From Cristatella mucedo (lineage: Eukaryota; Bryozoa; Phylactolaemata; Cristatellidae), in NCBI GenBank assembly GCA_009760855.2, contig WPIO01000007.1, positions 2,765,001-2,805,000 of the forward strand: 40,000 nt of DNA, in the 5' to 3' direction. The position numbers and the translations under genes were made by a program. The notes under the pieces were generated by a model. The model saw nothing but the letters and a program-made list of their open reading frames with translations, had not been told where the DNA came from and did no database searches. Below, in pieces: positions 23,521-34,409 of this stretch (position 1 is the first letter of the stretch; every line of letters begins with the position of its first letter).

Positions 23521-24436
23521 TCGCGTGAGAAAATGAATCGCGAATTTACGAAACTTGGTCTGCTGGGTTACGAAAATGTATGTTAAAACCACATAAATAC
23601 ACGGATATACAATTTTAGGAATACTGAAACGAAGTGAGTGGACAATAATTTAAAATGGGGCCAGTCTTGTTACCTTAGGGGCGATAGGTCATGACCCCAT
23701 AGGCAGCTTTCTCTTAGACGGACTCAATACGAAAGATTCGACAGACTGCATCGAAGGAAGCAGAAAACGGCTTGAAATTTGGAGAGAGAAGTGAGCAACA
23801 ATAGCTATTCTGCCAGAAGTTTTGACCGACCTCGGGCAAATTAAAGAAATACAATCCTTTAGGCTTTGCGTCGATTATCGTCGGGCGGTAAGTCAATCTC
23901 AGCCTCAGGTCTCGGCAGCAGCGAACAGGTTTATGGCGTTGTCAGGAATCGCGTCTCGCGTTATTGCACTCTGAGCGTGCATTCCATTTGCAAAATATGT
24001 CAGAGTGGCCTCTAAGAATGTAGCCTGTCTGATGACCACAAAGTTCGACTGATGAACACAGCTCGTAAGCCATTCCCGTGGGCTCGCTCGACCTAAATTT
24101 GTCGTAGAAGCTTGGCCGACTTGGTGAAAGGATTCTGGAACCTACTATCGTCGTCTCATCTGATTTGTGCTCCTTCCCTCCCCCTCCCCAGAGGCATTTT
24201 GCCAGAGCCAAGTACTGTTGCAGTGCTGCTTCGGATCGCTACTGCTTCGCGAGTCCTGAGCCGTTCTGAGCTCGTGCATCTTCTAGCCCAGCCGCAGCTG
24301 GGCTAGAAGTGCTGAGCAGCCGCCAGCCGACGCGATAGGGTCATGGAGGTCATGCCTCGGTTGGGTCGAGCCCGACCATACGGCAGCAGCCGTTCGCCGA
24401 ATCGGCGAGACTAACCCAGCGCGAGGTTGCAGCGCG
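23521..24436. other. No gene recognised
   Basis: The left part is ordinary sequence. From about 24,200 it turns CpG-rich and holds a 13-bp-arm hairpin at 24,280-24,309. Confidence 0.5.
24280..24309. repeat. Inverted repeat, 13-bp perfect arms, 4-base loop
   Basis: The left arm CTTCTAGCCCAGC and right arm GCTGGGCTAGAAG enclose CGCA. No T run follows, so terminator function is not indicated. Confidence 0.9.
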
Positions 24437-24446
24437 AGGAGAGAAG

Positions 24447-24478
<32 letters not shown>

Positions 24479-24489
24479 AGGGAGAGAGA
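24437..24489. repeat. GA-rich tract
   Basis: GA repeat with GGGAGA variants, within a CpG-rich block. Confidence 0.95.
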
Positions 24490-24577
24490 CGCTCGCGAGA
24501 CGGAAAGCTGCGGCGGCGGCGCGTGAGCGAATGCGGAGACGAGAATGCGGAGCCCGAGGGGCCGTGAAGAGCGTGCA

Positions 24578-24619
24578 ACGTGCAGGGGGGGGGGGCAACT
24601 CGTCGCCCCCCCTGCACGT
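24578..24619. repeat. Inverted repeat, 14-bp perfect arms, 14-base loop
   Basis: The left arm ACGTGCAGGGGGGG (24,578-24,591) pairs with 24,606-24,619. The left arm runs into an 11-G run. Confidence 0.88.
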
Positions 24620-24726
24620 CTCTCTGCTACGGACGCTGCCCAGCGCGCTGGCCAAAGCCTCCGAGCGTCGATTAAAAAAGACTCGCTACTTCTTTCACGT
24701 GTGCGTGAGCACCCCAAGATAACTCG

Positions 24727-24727
<1 letters not shown>

Positions 24728-24795
<68 letters not shown>
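24728..24795. repeat. (CT)n microsatellite
   Basis: About 68 bases of CT with one TTT interruption near the left end. It has the opposite strand sense to the GA tract 240 bp to its left. Confidence 0.97.
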
Positions 24796-24798
<3 letters not shown>

Positions 24799-24955
24799 CC
24801 ACGCGCTTCGCGTTTGCGGACCACATTTGCCGAGCCCCCACCCCCTTCCCCAAAATGTTGGCCTTTCGTCTTACCATCAGAGTCCAGCTGAGATCTTGTG
24901 TAGCGAATAAAGAAAAGCGTCGTCTCGTCTATCGCTGACGATCTATGCTCAGGCG

Positions 24956-25201
<246 letters not shown>

Positions 25202-25989
25202 GTAGTCGCCCCCAGGAACGCGCTCGAGCATTTCCTTCAAATCAGAAAACGCCAGCGGAAATTCGCCGTCCCGGCTTGGATGCTCTTCGATGCCGCCTCT
25301 CTCGCTCGGCGGACGAGGTTGGCCCGAAAGCGCGCGGCGAAAACACGCTCCTTTCCTGTTTAACATCAACTCTGAGCGCGTTTTTCTCTCATCAGCGCCC
25401 GTCGGTCGCAGCCGGACGAGGCCGCGGCTCGCGGCACCGGCCGCCTCTTCCCTTCGCGGCGTCTCCCGCCTCGGCCGCTCGCGTGGCTGCGCCCTTTGTC
25501 CGCCGCGCGATCGCATCCAATCGGGCACCCCGCTAGCAGTCGTCTCATCCCCGGCGCGAACAGGAGAGAGCGGAGAGCCAGAGAGAGGGAGAGGACCACC
25601 CAGTTTGGCGACAGCTTTCGTCGGCAGGGCCCTGCCGGAAATAGGATACGCGACTCGACGCGACGATCGAAATTCAGCTTCGGCAATTCTAGCCGCGCTT
25701 TCGCGGAGCTGTGCCCAGCGCGAGCAGCCGCAGCCCACGATGGCGGCGCATCGGCGCCACCTTCGCAAGTGGGGCACGCTGGCCTGGCTGGGCCGGCGGG
25801 CGGCGCCAAGTCGGTTAATAGGACAAAAGAGTCCGCGGCGTTCGCGGCGAGTGGATATGGCGAGTCCGCCGCCGCACGTCCCAAGCAGCCCTTCCTTGGC
25901 TGCAACGCGGAGCCAAACGGTTTTAGTCTGCGATAGCTTGCGGCGCTGCGTGCCAACTAAGAATCATCAATACTTGTCCGCAGAGTCAG

Positions 25990-26130
25990 TGCAAAATAGT
26001 TCCCTAGTTTGGCCAAGGGGGTTAAGGTGCTTGCCTTTAAACGACCAGGGCTGTGGGCTTGAGCCTTGTGGGGTATATAAAGCTTCCAAATAAAGATTAA
26101 GCTCCCTCAGAGCGCTAAGCAAATTTAGTT
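25990..26130 (+). mobile_element. tRNA-derived SINE with L2-like tail (family 2)
   Basis: The head TAGTTTGGCCAAGGGGGTTA and B-box-like GGGCTTGAGCC precede a tail TAAAGATTAAGCTCCCTCAG then AGCGCTAAGCAAATTTAG. It aligns with the minus-strand copy at 21,449-21,610. It sits inside a CpG-rich block, from which its base composition differs. Confidence 0.75.
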
Positions 26131-26837
26131 TCTCTTCACTCGTTCTTAGCCAGCCCCATTCATCCACTAGCACATTTCCGGTTCAGAGTTGACAGAAAAA
26201 TTGACTCGTGCGTGCAGTTCGCGACGTCACGAGACGTTACTTGTGTGACGGTACGCACTCGGACTTGGCGCGGAGCAGGAGACTCGCGTCCGACTCAGTG
26301 CGGAGAGATCGATCAACAGCAAATTCATCAGAAATCTACTTCGCGAAGCTTCAGCTGAAGTGTCCAACTCACAACGTTGCGCTCTCACGCGATGCGCTGC
26401 AACCGTAGCTGGTAGCCCAAGCTGTCGATTGCGGCATTGGCCCGGTGCTCGGCCCGGCTTCACGGTTCATCGCGACGATCATTGAACCGCGAAGACGAAG
26501 GCGCGGCGACGCTCGACGCCCGCGTTGTCGACGGCGTTCGAAGTGCGCTATCGCCGTTGCTACGGCGCACAAGGCTTGCAGCCCCGGTCGCGCCGCATCC
26601 TGGCCGAGGCCGCAGACGTTGCCTTGTACGCGATTCCCCTTCGCGGCGACACGCGTGCGACGAGCGACGGCGAAGCGACATGCGACGGAATGACGACGCG
26701 AGCTTTCGGAGAGCCGAGTCGCCGCGGCGCGCGTGGCGACGTCTTTGGACAGCCGCAGCCACCTTGGGAAGGGAGTAAGCCAGAATGGCGATCGCCGGCC
26801 GAGGCTTCGCGAGCGGCGGCGGCGCGTGCGCCGTCCA

Positions 26838-26854
26838 GCGGCGGCGGTGGCGGC

Positions 26855-26949
<95 letters not shown>

Positions 26950-26957
26950 AGGCGACG
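26838..26957. repeat. (GGC)n trinucleotide repeat, about 40 units
   Basis: A nearly pure GGC/CGG run with a few GGT units at the left end and one GGA at the right. It reads as poly-Gly, poly-Ala or poly-Arg depending on frame. No gene is supported around it. Confidence 0.97.
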
Positions 26958-27938
26958 GTGATCTCGACTCGAACTCAAACTGACCGGCTTTTACTGGCCG
27001 TGGGACGTTTTACCGGCGCTCAATATTCTCGGTTTTTGTCTCCACCGCCGCGTCGACATCTACTCGAATCTGCCCGCAGGCTGTAGAATTGATAACGAGC
27101 TTCGGTGCCTCCGATTGTCTGCGGCGCTCGCGTCTCGCGGGAGCAGCGCGGTCGCGATGCTTGCCGCGAGCCGCCGCGGCGCAGCCCCGAGAGGAGCGAG
27201 GCCGAGGCGGCGCCGAGTCGCAGCGTTTTTGGCCTGCAGGAACGTCCACGAAGAACTGCTGTCTCCGAGCGTTCGACTCCCTCCGGGGAGGAGGAATGTA
27301 ATGCATTCATTCCATTTGTTCTATCGGCCAGAGGCTGCGTGCCTTGCAGACCTGCTGAGAATATCGGTGCGGCCCGGCGCGTAAAGTGCGATACCTCGCT
27401 AAGTTTATCTTCGGGCGCGGTGCGACTGCTCACTGCGCAGCGCAAGAGCTTCCCTCTTTAATGAATGCAACGTTCTCATCTCCTGTCAAGTCGAGTCCAA
27501 GGAGTCAGCTCCTTAAAGCAAAGAAAACTCGTCACGCGGCAGGGTAATGCACTTCACCTTACGGAGACCGAGAGTACAGTTACCGGAAAGAGGCAGCTAT
27601 TATTTGCGTAGCTGTCATGGCGCCTCGAGGAAAAGATATTTAGGTTCCGAGCCGCTACAGTTATTGACAATACTAGCGGCTCCAATTACAGCATGCTCGC
27701 AATAGACCTGGCGTATTCTTTGGAAATGGACCGCCGTAACGACCTGCTTGGCGGCGGCGGATTTTTCCACGCTAAACATTGACAGCTTAGGGAGGCCTCA
27801 ACCCAACCGGCTGGCTTGGCGGTTAATGCCCTATCTCACTGACGTCCAGAAATAATTAAAGGCAGCCTCCGCCGGATGTGGCGTAGCGCCTGGCGGAAGC
27901 GTAGGCTTCGCGCAGACTCCGACGATCTCATTGCTAGC

Positions 27939-27963
27939 AGTGCGGCGGCGGCGGCGGCGGCGG
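27939..27963. repeat. Short (CGG)n run
   Basis: About eight CGG units in the same CpG-rich block as the longer run. Confidence 0.9.
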
Positions 27964-28200
27964 CTTTGCATGGCTAGGGGCCGCTTGCATGCTGCTAGCG
28001 GAAGCGGAGGTGCGAGCGATTGCGCTGTGGGTCGACGAGCGACGCTACGTGGCGGAGTTGTACTCGGGGGCGGGCGGGCGGGCGCGACGAGAAAGCGGGA
28101 AGGGCGCTCGATCGCCGATCGGCGCTTTTCACCTCTGGACACGCGCGGCCGGCGGCGAGGCGAGGCGAGGGTGGGCTGACGGACGCGCTCATACTGCATC

Positions 28201-28690
28201 GCGCAGGTTGCTCATCGCTCGTACGGGCAATAACTGTCTCGGAGTTGAAAACACTGCTGCGACGGGCACATCGAAGCACGCTTGGGCTTTAAGTGTGCTA
28301 CTAGAAAACCTTAAAACGAAAAGCACCAGCACTGATAATCGTGTCTCTCTCTCTCTCGGAATGCTGCGCAAAAGACTTATTATTTTATTATCGTTAAAGT
28401 TTATATATTTATTGTATTAATCCCATTCTGCTACTATGCGCTGCGAAACGGTTCGCCTCGCGGCGGTCGCTGACTGGCCGGTGCATGTCTTTAGCGGCAT
28501 GCTAAGAAACGGGGAGAGAGAGAGAAGCGCGGGAATCTTCGGGAATCCAATCCCGGGTTGCTACATTGCGGGACTCGTCTAGCGACGTCGCAGCTCGGCG
28601 TGGGTTGACGAGCTGTGACGTACTGCAATGCATTTCACTGTGTAACGCCACAAAGCCTCGCGGACTGAGCGAGCAGCAGCAGGAGCAGGA
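28201..28690. other. No gene or repeat recognised
   Basis: A transition from CpG-rich to ordinary sequence, with short CT (28,341-28,357) and GA runs only. Confidence 0.5.
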
Positions 28691-28990
28691 GAGCTTTCTA
28701 AAGCGCACTCAAAGCCGGAGCGGCTCTTGGTAAGCGATTGGTAAGCGCACAGACTTCGGCTCACGCAGTGTAGAGAAAGTGAGAATCAGGAGGGCAGTTG
28801 AGGAAGTGAGCAGTGTTGAAGCAGCAGCGAACGATGCCTGTAAAGGATGTGACGTAGTCCGCAGTAGGAGAGCGGATGCTATTGTATAAGAACAGGCGAT
28901 AGGAATCGATATTCGAACTGGATGAAAGAGAGCGCCGCCTGACGTTGCAGTGATCGGACACAGGCATCAGTGCTAACGACGAACGCGATG
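28690..28990 (-). mobile_element. LINE 3' region, second copy of the 1,870-2,285 element
   Basis: The minus strand reads IRSPTADYVTSFTGIVRCCF and NTAHFLNCPPDSHFL, collinear with the piece at 1,870-2,100. The flanking DNA also matches (GGAGCGGCTC..., GTAGAGAAAGTGAGAATCAG). The upstream C-terminal ORF2 blocks are lost or too decayed to see. Confidence 0.75.
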
Positions 28991-29164
28991 ACGCTGTCTG
29001 CACAAAACCGCAAGCTAGCTAGGCAACTCGCGATTCTGCGATTCTTTTTTAGCAAGCTTCAACCGGGAAGCGAGCAGCGCTGCTACAATAATTGTAATAA
29101 AGCTACCACTACATTTTTGTAGCACCGTCAGAATACTTGATCTCTCTAAGAAAGCGTCAACGCG

Positions 29165-29770
29165 TTGTAAATGGTAACGTGTCCAGTGTCATCATGCACA
29201 ATATGGTTAGTGGTAGTAGCATGCACACAGTGGAAGCGCACGAGAGCACACAAAGGAAAAATGAAAAGTATCCAGCAAATGCTATGAAGAACATTGAATG
29301 TGCTTTTGGCTTCTTTTTAAATGGCGTTAAGTCATGGAATATTGTGACGTCAGTCGTGAGTGAATGCCTGGCTTTTACAGCTATAACCGCGGTCTCCGAA
29401 AGATTTGAGCTTAGGAATTGGGGCATAGTTCGATGAAGGGAATTAGTTGATTGGGAAGCAATTTTTATCAGTAAGCTGGAGCCAGAGAATGCAGGGACCT
29501 GAGGGAAGTGAGCAAGCTGAGTGAACAAGCAAGTGAGCTGAGCGGCAAGATTTTGAAGTCAATACGGTGCTATTTGGTGAGCAGGTCGGTGAGAAGTGGT
29601 GCAATGTGGCAACTGCAAAGCTCACGACCGAGAGCAAACTTTTGGCCGCAAACTTTTGAACCGGCTGGAGGCGCCTGATTGCATATGCCCGAAGACCTAC
29701 AAGTAGTGAGCTACAGAAGTCGAGGCGGAGCATTCTAAGTGCATAGAAAAACATTGATGCGATATCCATG
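29165..29770 (-). mobile_element. LINE ORF2 C-terminus and 3' UTR, decayed
   Basis: The minus strand reads RLDFCSSLLVGLRAYAIRRL, QPVQKFAAKSL and then, in another frame, TDLLTK*HRIDFKILPLSS. This fits the LDYCNSLLVGLP / VQNxAARL / LTDLHWLPIxxRIDFKIL blocks of L2/CR1-like LINEs. The 3' UTR shares ATGGTTAGTGGTAGTAGC-type units with 5,821-5,936. Confidence 0.85.
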
Positions 29771-30199
29771 TTAAAGCAGGCCTACATTTTTACCGTTATT
29801 CACTGAAAATGGGAAGACTTGACTTCTAAGCTGATGTAGTCGTCTAGTGAAAGGTCACTTTGGAACAGCGCACTTGGATTTTGAGCAAATACTTGTGGGG
29901 GGTTTCCTGGCAGAACTGATTTTGAGTGTAAAGTCTTCCAATTTCTGGGTAGCAGAAGCAGCTCACAGCAGCCTATGGGCTTGCTTCGCTTAGTCGTAGC
30001 AGTTCCGTCTTTGAAGACAACGCTGCGCCTTCTTGCCGCTTGACGGAAGTTCGCTTTCTTGCTACGCGACGCAAGTGCGCCATCCTGCTACGCGACGGAC
30101 TTTCTCGCCTTAATTAGTAGAGATAGTAGGTGTAACCGTAACGAGTAAGTTGTGCTTGGACAGTCTGACGGGTTTAGATAAAAGAAGAGCATACTCACC
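29771..30199. other. No gene or repeat recognised
   Basis: About 430 bases between two LINE pieces. No supported feature. Confidence 0.5.
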
Positions 30200-30750
30200 G
30201 AATCGTAGCAATGGCATTTGTATAACGTCCCAAGAGAAAAATGAATCTCTTTCCGAAAATTTTAGATATGCTGTACAGGAAGTGTGTCAATTGGTTAGTG
30301 ATAAGTGTGAGCACAGTGTGAGCACGCCTGAGCTCACAAAGGAACTCACAAGAACCCATAAAGTACTGTGAGGATCAGGTGCGTTTCTAGCTAATTTAAA
30401 ATGTCAAGTCAGTGGATTTCACGATGGCAGTCGGGAAGGAGACAGTGGCTTTGGAAAAGGCACGAACTAAAGGAGCCTTATATGTAAATCTAAGCGACCT
30501 GAGTGAGACGAGCGGGTAATAAGTTGCCTATCCTGCTTGGGGAAATGTAGTTCTGATAGGCAGGCTGGAAATAGAGAATAAAGGAACCTTCAGGTGAGTG
30601 ACGAAACCTTGAAATTAATACGCTACGTGGTGTGGAGTCAGTGCAGGTCGGTGAGAAGTGGCTGACGCAGTAATTGCGACGGTCACTAAATTCAAGCGTG
30701 GCTGCAGAGCTTGGCAAAGGTGGTTCGCCGGTTCGCTTCTTTGACCACAA
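30200..30750 (-). mobile_element. LINE 3' part with tail, decayed
   Basis: The minus strand gives HFSPTCTDS, and in the true frame TDLH*LHTT*RINFKVSSLT, the LTDLHWLPIxxRINFKxxxLT block with two stops. The left end carries the family tail (TTTGTATAACGTCCCAAGAG on +) and the string GATATGCTGTACAGGAAGTG, shared with 31,380. Confidence 0.8.
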
Positions 30751-31154
30751 TTTAAACGAGGCCCTTTGATACGCTAAGCTTTATTTACTTCTACATCTAA
30801 GCTACCTGAGTCAGAGGTAAAATGTCTGAGCTATTTTCACATCAGCCCTCCGGCCATAGACAGCCAGCTCTTCTGACTCCAGCCGATTGGTTGTGCCCCC
30901 AACTAACTTCAAATCTCTCGAAGACCGTGCTTTCGGTTACTGTGTCCCGAAAGTCTGAAACTCACTACTGACGGACAAAATGTCACTTCTTGATTCCTGA
31001 TCTACGCAGCGTCCTGAACGGCTATAATGACGTCGTTTAGCATAGACGGGCGAACTTTCTGTTATGGAAAACCGCGCCCATAGCAGAAATGTTGTGCCGT
31101 GGGCACAGTGCACATACTGGTTAGTTCACCATGGCTGTCAGTGACTTTAAGCCA
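30751..31154. other. No gene or repeat recognised
   Basis: No supported feature in about 400 bases. Confidence 0.5.
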
Positions 31155-31450
31155 TAAATCGTGAACTTCAGATCCTAAACATTAAAACTCTTGACCATGG
31201 TCAATGAAAAGTGTTTAATCTCTAAACCTCCAAACACTAGACCCTAATTCATAAGCCCTGAATTGTAAATCATAAACCCCATACCCTATAGCATAAGTCG
31301 TAAACCCTAAAAAATAAAACCCTAAGTATACATAATAATAATAAGATGTTTGTATAGCACCCTAAGAGAACTTAATCTGTTTCTAGGCAGTTTGCATATG
31401 CTGTACGGGAAGTATGACGACGTGGCAAGTGATAAAACCCTAACCCTAAA
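31155..31450. repeat. Degenerate telomere-like (CCCTAA-type) patch
   Basis: Many spaced copies of CCTAAA, CCCTAA or ATAAACCC occur, for example CGTAAACCCTAAAAAATAAA then ACCCTAAG at about 31,298-31,325 and AAACCCTAACCCTAAAACG at about 31,435-31,453. A retroelement tail interrupts it at 31,330-31,435. Confidence 0.6.
31330..31435 (-). mobile_element. LINE 3' tail fragment
   Basis: On + it reads ATA repeats, then TTTGTATAGCACCCTAAGAG, AATCTGTTTCTAGGCAG and CATATGCTGTACGGGAAG. It aligns with the left end of the copy at 30,200 and with 5,747-5,810, so this is the 3' end of a minus-strand insertion. Confidence 0.72.
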
Positions 31451-31486
31451 ACGAATCTGAAAATGAGTTTATAAATACTGATATAC

Positions 31487-31512
31487 ATAAATAAATAAAT
31501 TTATTTATTTAT
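31487..31512. repeat. 26-bp perfect palindrome of ATAA/TTAT units
   Basis: ATAA repeats meet TTAT repeats head to head with no loop. Confidence 0.9.
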
Positions 31513-31544
31513 ACATTCTGGCATACATCTACAAAATCTTAAAA

Positions 31545-31870
31545 CTCTCATTGCTGCTTTTCAGTCTGACCAACGACATCCTATGCAGCAATCATGTAAG
31601 GAATGTCACAGCCCTGGCCCTGCTGGATAGATCGTCTGCGCTTGAGAGCAGCGCTAGGTCTGACAGACGAGGCGAGACTGGCGAGGTTCAAACTTGGTTC
31701 CCACTGTGTTCACAATTGGTTCGAACGCGGTTCATACATGTCCGATCGCAGTCGTTCCTTGTCGTGCTGCGGTCAAGTCCCGTCCACCAGACCGGTCGAC
31801 TTCCGTCGCGCGGATCCGTTGTCGCTCCTCTGCCTTTCTTTCCGCTTACGATGCGCCTCGCGCGCACGCG
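31545..31870 (+). mobile_element. LINE reverse transcriptase fragment
   Basis: The + strand reads LTNDILCSNHVRNVTALALL, LGLTDEARLARFK and then in shifting frames SDRSRSLSCCGQVPSTRPVD and RGSVVAPLPFF. These fit the reverse transcriptase blocks TNDIL...LLDLSAAFD, YLSGRSQSV and GVPQGSVLGPLLF. The same family is present at 4,905-5,745 (shared NDILCSN and VSSTRP). The AFDTIDH block is deleted. Confidence 0.85.
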
Positions 31871-32861
31871 CCTACCGGCCATAGCAGGCAGGACCCACGC
31901 CGTCTCTCATGGACGCGCGGCGACGCATTAGTTGTCCCAAAGGTTCCGCTCGAGCGCTCGCGCCCTGTAGCCCGCGCCTCGGGCGTCGCTAATTAGCATC
32001 GCTCCCCCTCCCTTACCCCTCTCCTCCCCCCCCCCCGGTAAAAGAGCCGATAAGTCGGAGCCGCTCGGCGGCCAGCCGCTAGACAGCCCGCGACCAGACA
32101 GCGTCGTCGCGACGGCGGCGCGGTTCTAAGCGCCTCCTGCCGGAGGTCGGTTAATCCTGTGCGCTAGCATCGTGCGAGTCAAATTGACGTCGCAATCGGC
32201 AGACGCATCCCCCGCCGCTCGCGGTGCCGTCGCTAGGATCACCGCCGCCGCCGCCCGCCCGCCCGCCGCGCACCGAGGAGCAGCGGCGTTGGCTTCGCGG
32301 TACTCGCTGGTCTCAAGCCCGGGAGCTCGAAAGCTGTCGAGGCTGAAAGAAGCCTTGAAGACGGTGCGACGCTCTCCGCCTCCTTCCATCGTGCCTCAAC
32401 TCCACTATTCCTCTCCGGCTCTTTAACTCTCTCGCGCTCGCGCGAGAGAGTTAAAGAGCCGGAGCTCGGAGCCGGAGCTCGCGCGAGCGTGCGCCGCGCG
32501 AGCGCGCACGGTGTCCTTCCGGCGTTCGCGGGCTTGTCCCGCCAATGCTGAGCGTATGTCGCTCGTGGCGCTTGGCTGCGCCGGCTGCCGGCTTTCGCCG
32601 GCTCTCACAAGTCTTCGACGCTCGTTGCCTAGTGTCACTCCAAAGTCGTCCGCTTTGAGATCCCCCCCAATCTCAGGGAAGGCAGCTGAGCTAAGTGGAT
32701 GGAGAGCTGTGCGACCGCACGACCAGGCGACCGGAAACAGGAAATAGCAGTTCGGCCCATCAGCCACTCTCGTCCGAGCAACCACCGATGTCAGCGCTTG
32801 CAGAAACGCGGCCACCGTCATAAAAAAGCTGCGAAATAATCGTTCTTAGGAAGGCTGTGAG
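31871..32861. other. CpG-rich block with strong hairpin
   Basis: GC- and CpG-dense DNA with a C run at 32,029-32,037 and a perfect hairpin at 32,413-32,464. Open frames on both strands look compositional. It is a candidate promoter region for the ARID3-like gene 3 kb downstream. Confidence 0.4.
32413..32464. repeat. Perfect inverted repeat, 24-bp arms, 4-base loop
   Basis: The left arm (32,413-32,436, starting CTCCGGCTCTTTAAC) and right arm (32,441-32,464) are exact reverse complements around CTCG. The stem is stable and GC-rich at its ends. Confidence 0.95.
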
Positions 32862-33290
<429 letters not shown>

Positions 33291-34023
33291 ACGGAGCTGG
33301 CGTCTGCGTGCGCCCTATACAATAGAGCGCCGCGAGTACGAGTAAGCTGCGAGCGAGAGCAGGCGGACGGATTGAAAGCGGGTCGCTGATCAGGTCGAGG
33401 CCACGACGCCATTGCCGAGCTGAGCCACGGCTCGCTTCGCGGCCGCGTCGCCCGGGGCCGAGGCCGGGCTGACAACTCCGTGCGTCTGAGCGCGCAGAGC
33501 GCACTCACCCTGCGCCATCGCGTTCGCCTCGGGCTCTACGCGTCCGTCTGCGCGCGCGCGCCCGGCTCTCTGAGGAGGGAAGGGCGGCTCTCTGCTCGTG
33601 CGCGCATGCCTCGCTAGCTCTGAACAATTTCCGCTTCTGCGTCGTTTTCGCCACTCTTGAATGCGCATCCAGAGCGACGAGCGACGCACGCGGCCCGTAG
33701 GACGACGGCGGACGGACAAAGAGGACGCCGCCCCTCGCGGACGCGAGCCCGGCGGCACCGGCGGCACCGGCCGTGCCGCCGCCGGGCTCGCGTCCCAGTC
33801 CGAGCCGCCGGCTGGCATCCGGAGGCGGCGGCGGCGGCACCGGAGGCGTCATCCTTGCGCGGCTTCGCATCGCACACGAAGCCGCGCGCGGACGGTGCCC
33901 GCTTGGCTCGGTCGCGTCCGCCGAGAGGCTCGCAGAGAGCCCGGCGCGTTGGTCGCCGCGTGCGCCCCCGCCCGCTGGGCACCCGCGGCGCGCCCGCGTA
34001 CGCGCCAGGTCGGTGACGGGCGT

Positions 34024-34026
<3 letters not shown>
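33291..34026. other. CpG-rich segment between two GA tracts
   Basis: GC-dense DNA with a hairpin at 33,739-33,795. No coding exon is supported. Confidence 0.4.
33739..33795. repeat. Inverted repeat, 18-bp perfect arms
   Basis: The left arm (33,739-33,756, starting GGACGCGAGCCC) pairs with 33,778-33,795. The 21-base loop can pair further through GGCAC and GTGCC. Confidence 0.9.

Positions 34027-34409
<383 letters not shown>

Noticed and set aside
25290-26093. 267-codon + frame in the CpG-rich block
   Set aside because: Other long frames overlap it on both strands, its composition is Arg/Ser/Pro-rich, and it runs into a SINE at its C-terminus. Compositional artefact.
26525-26983. Frame ending in poly-Gly
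   Set aside because: The Gly run is the translated GGC repeat, and the opposite strand is equally open as poly-Arg.
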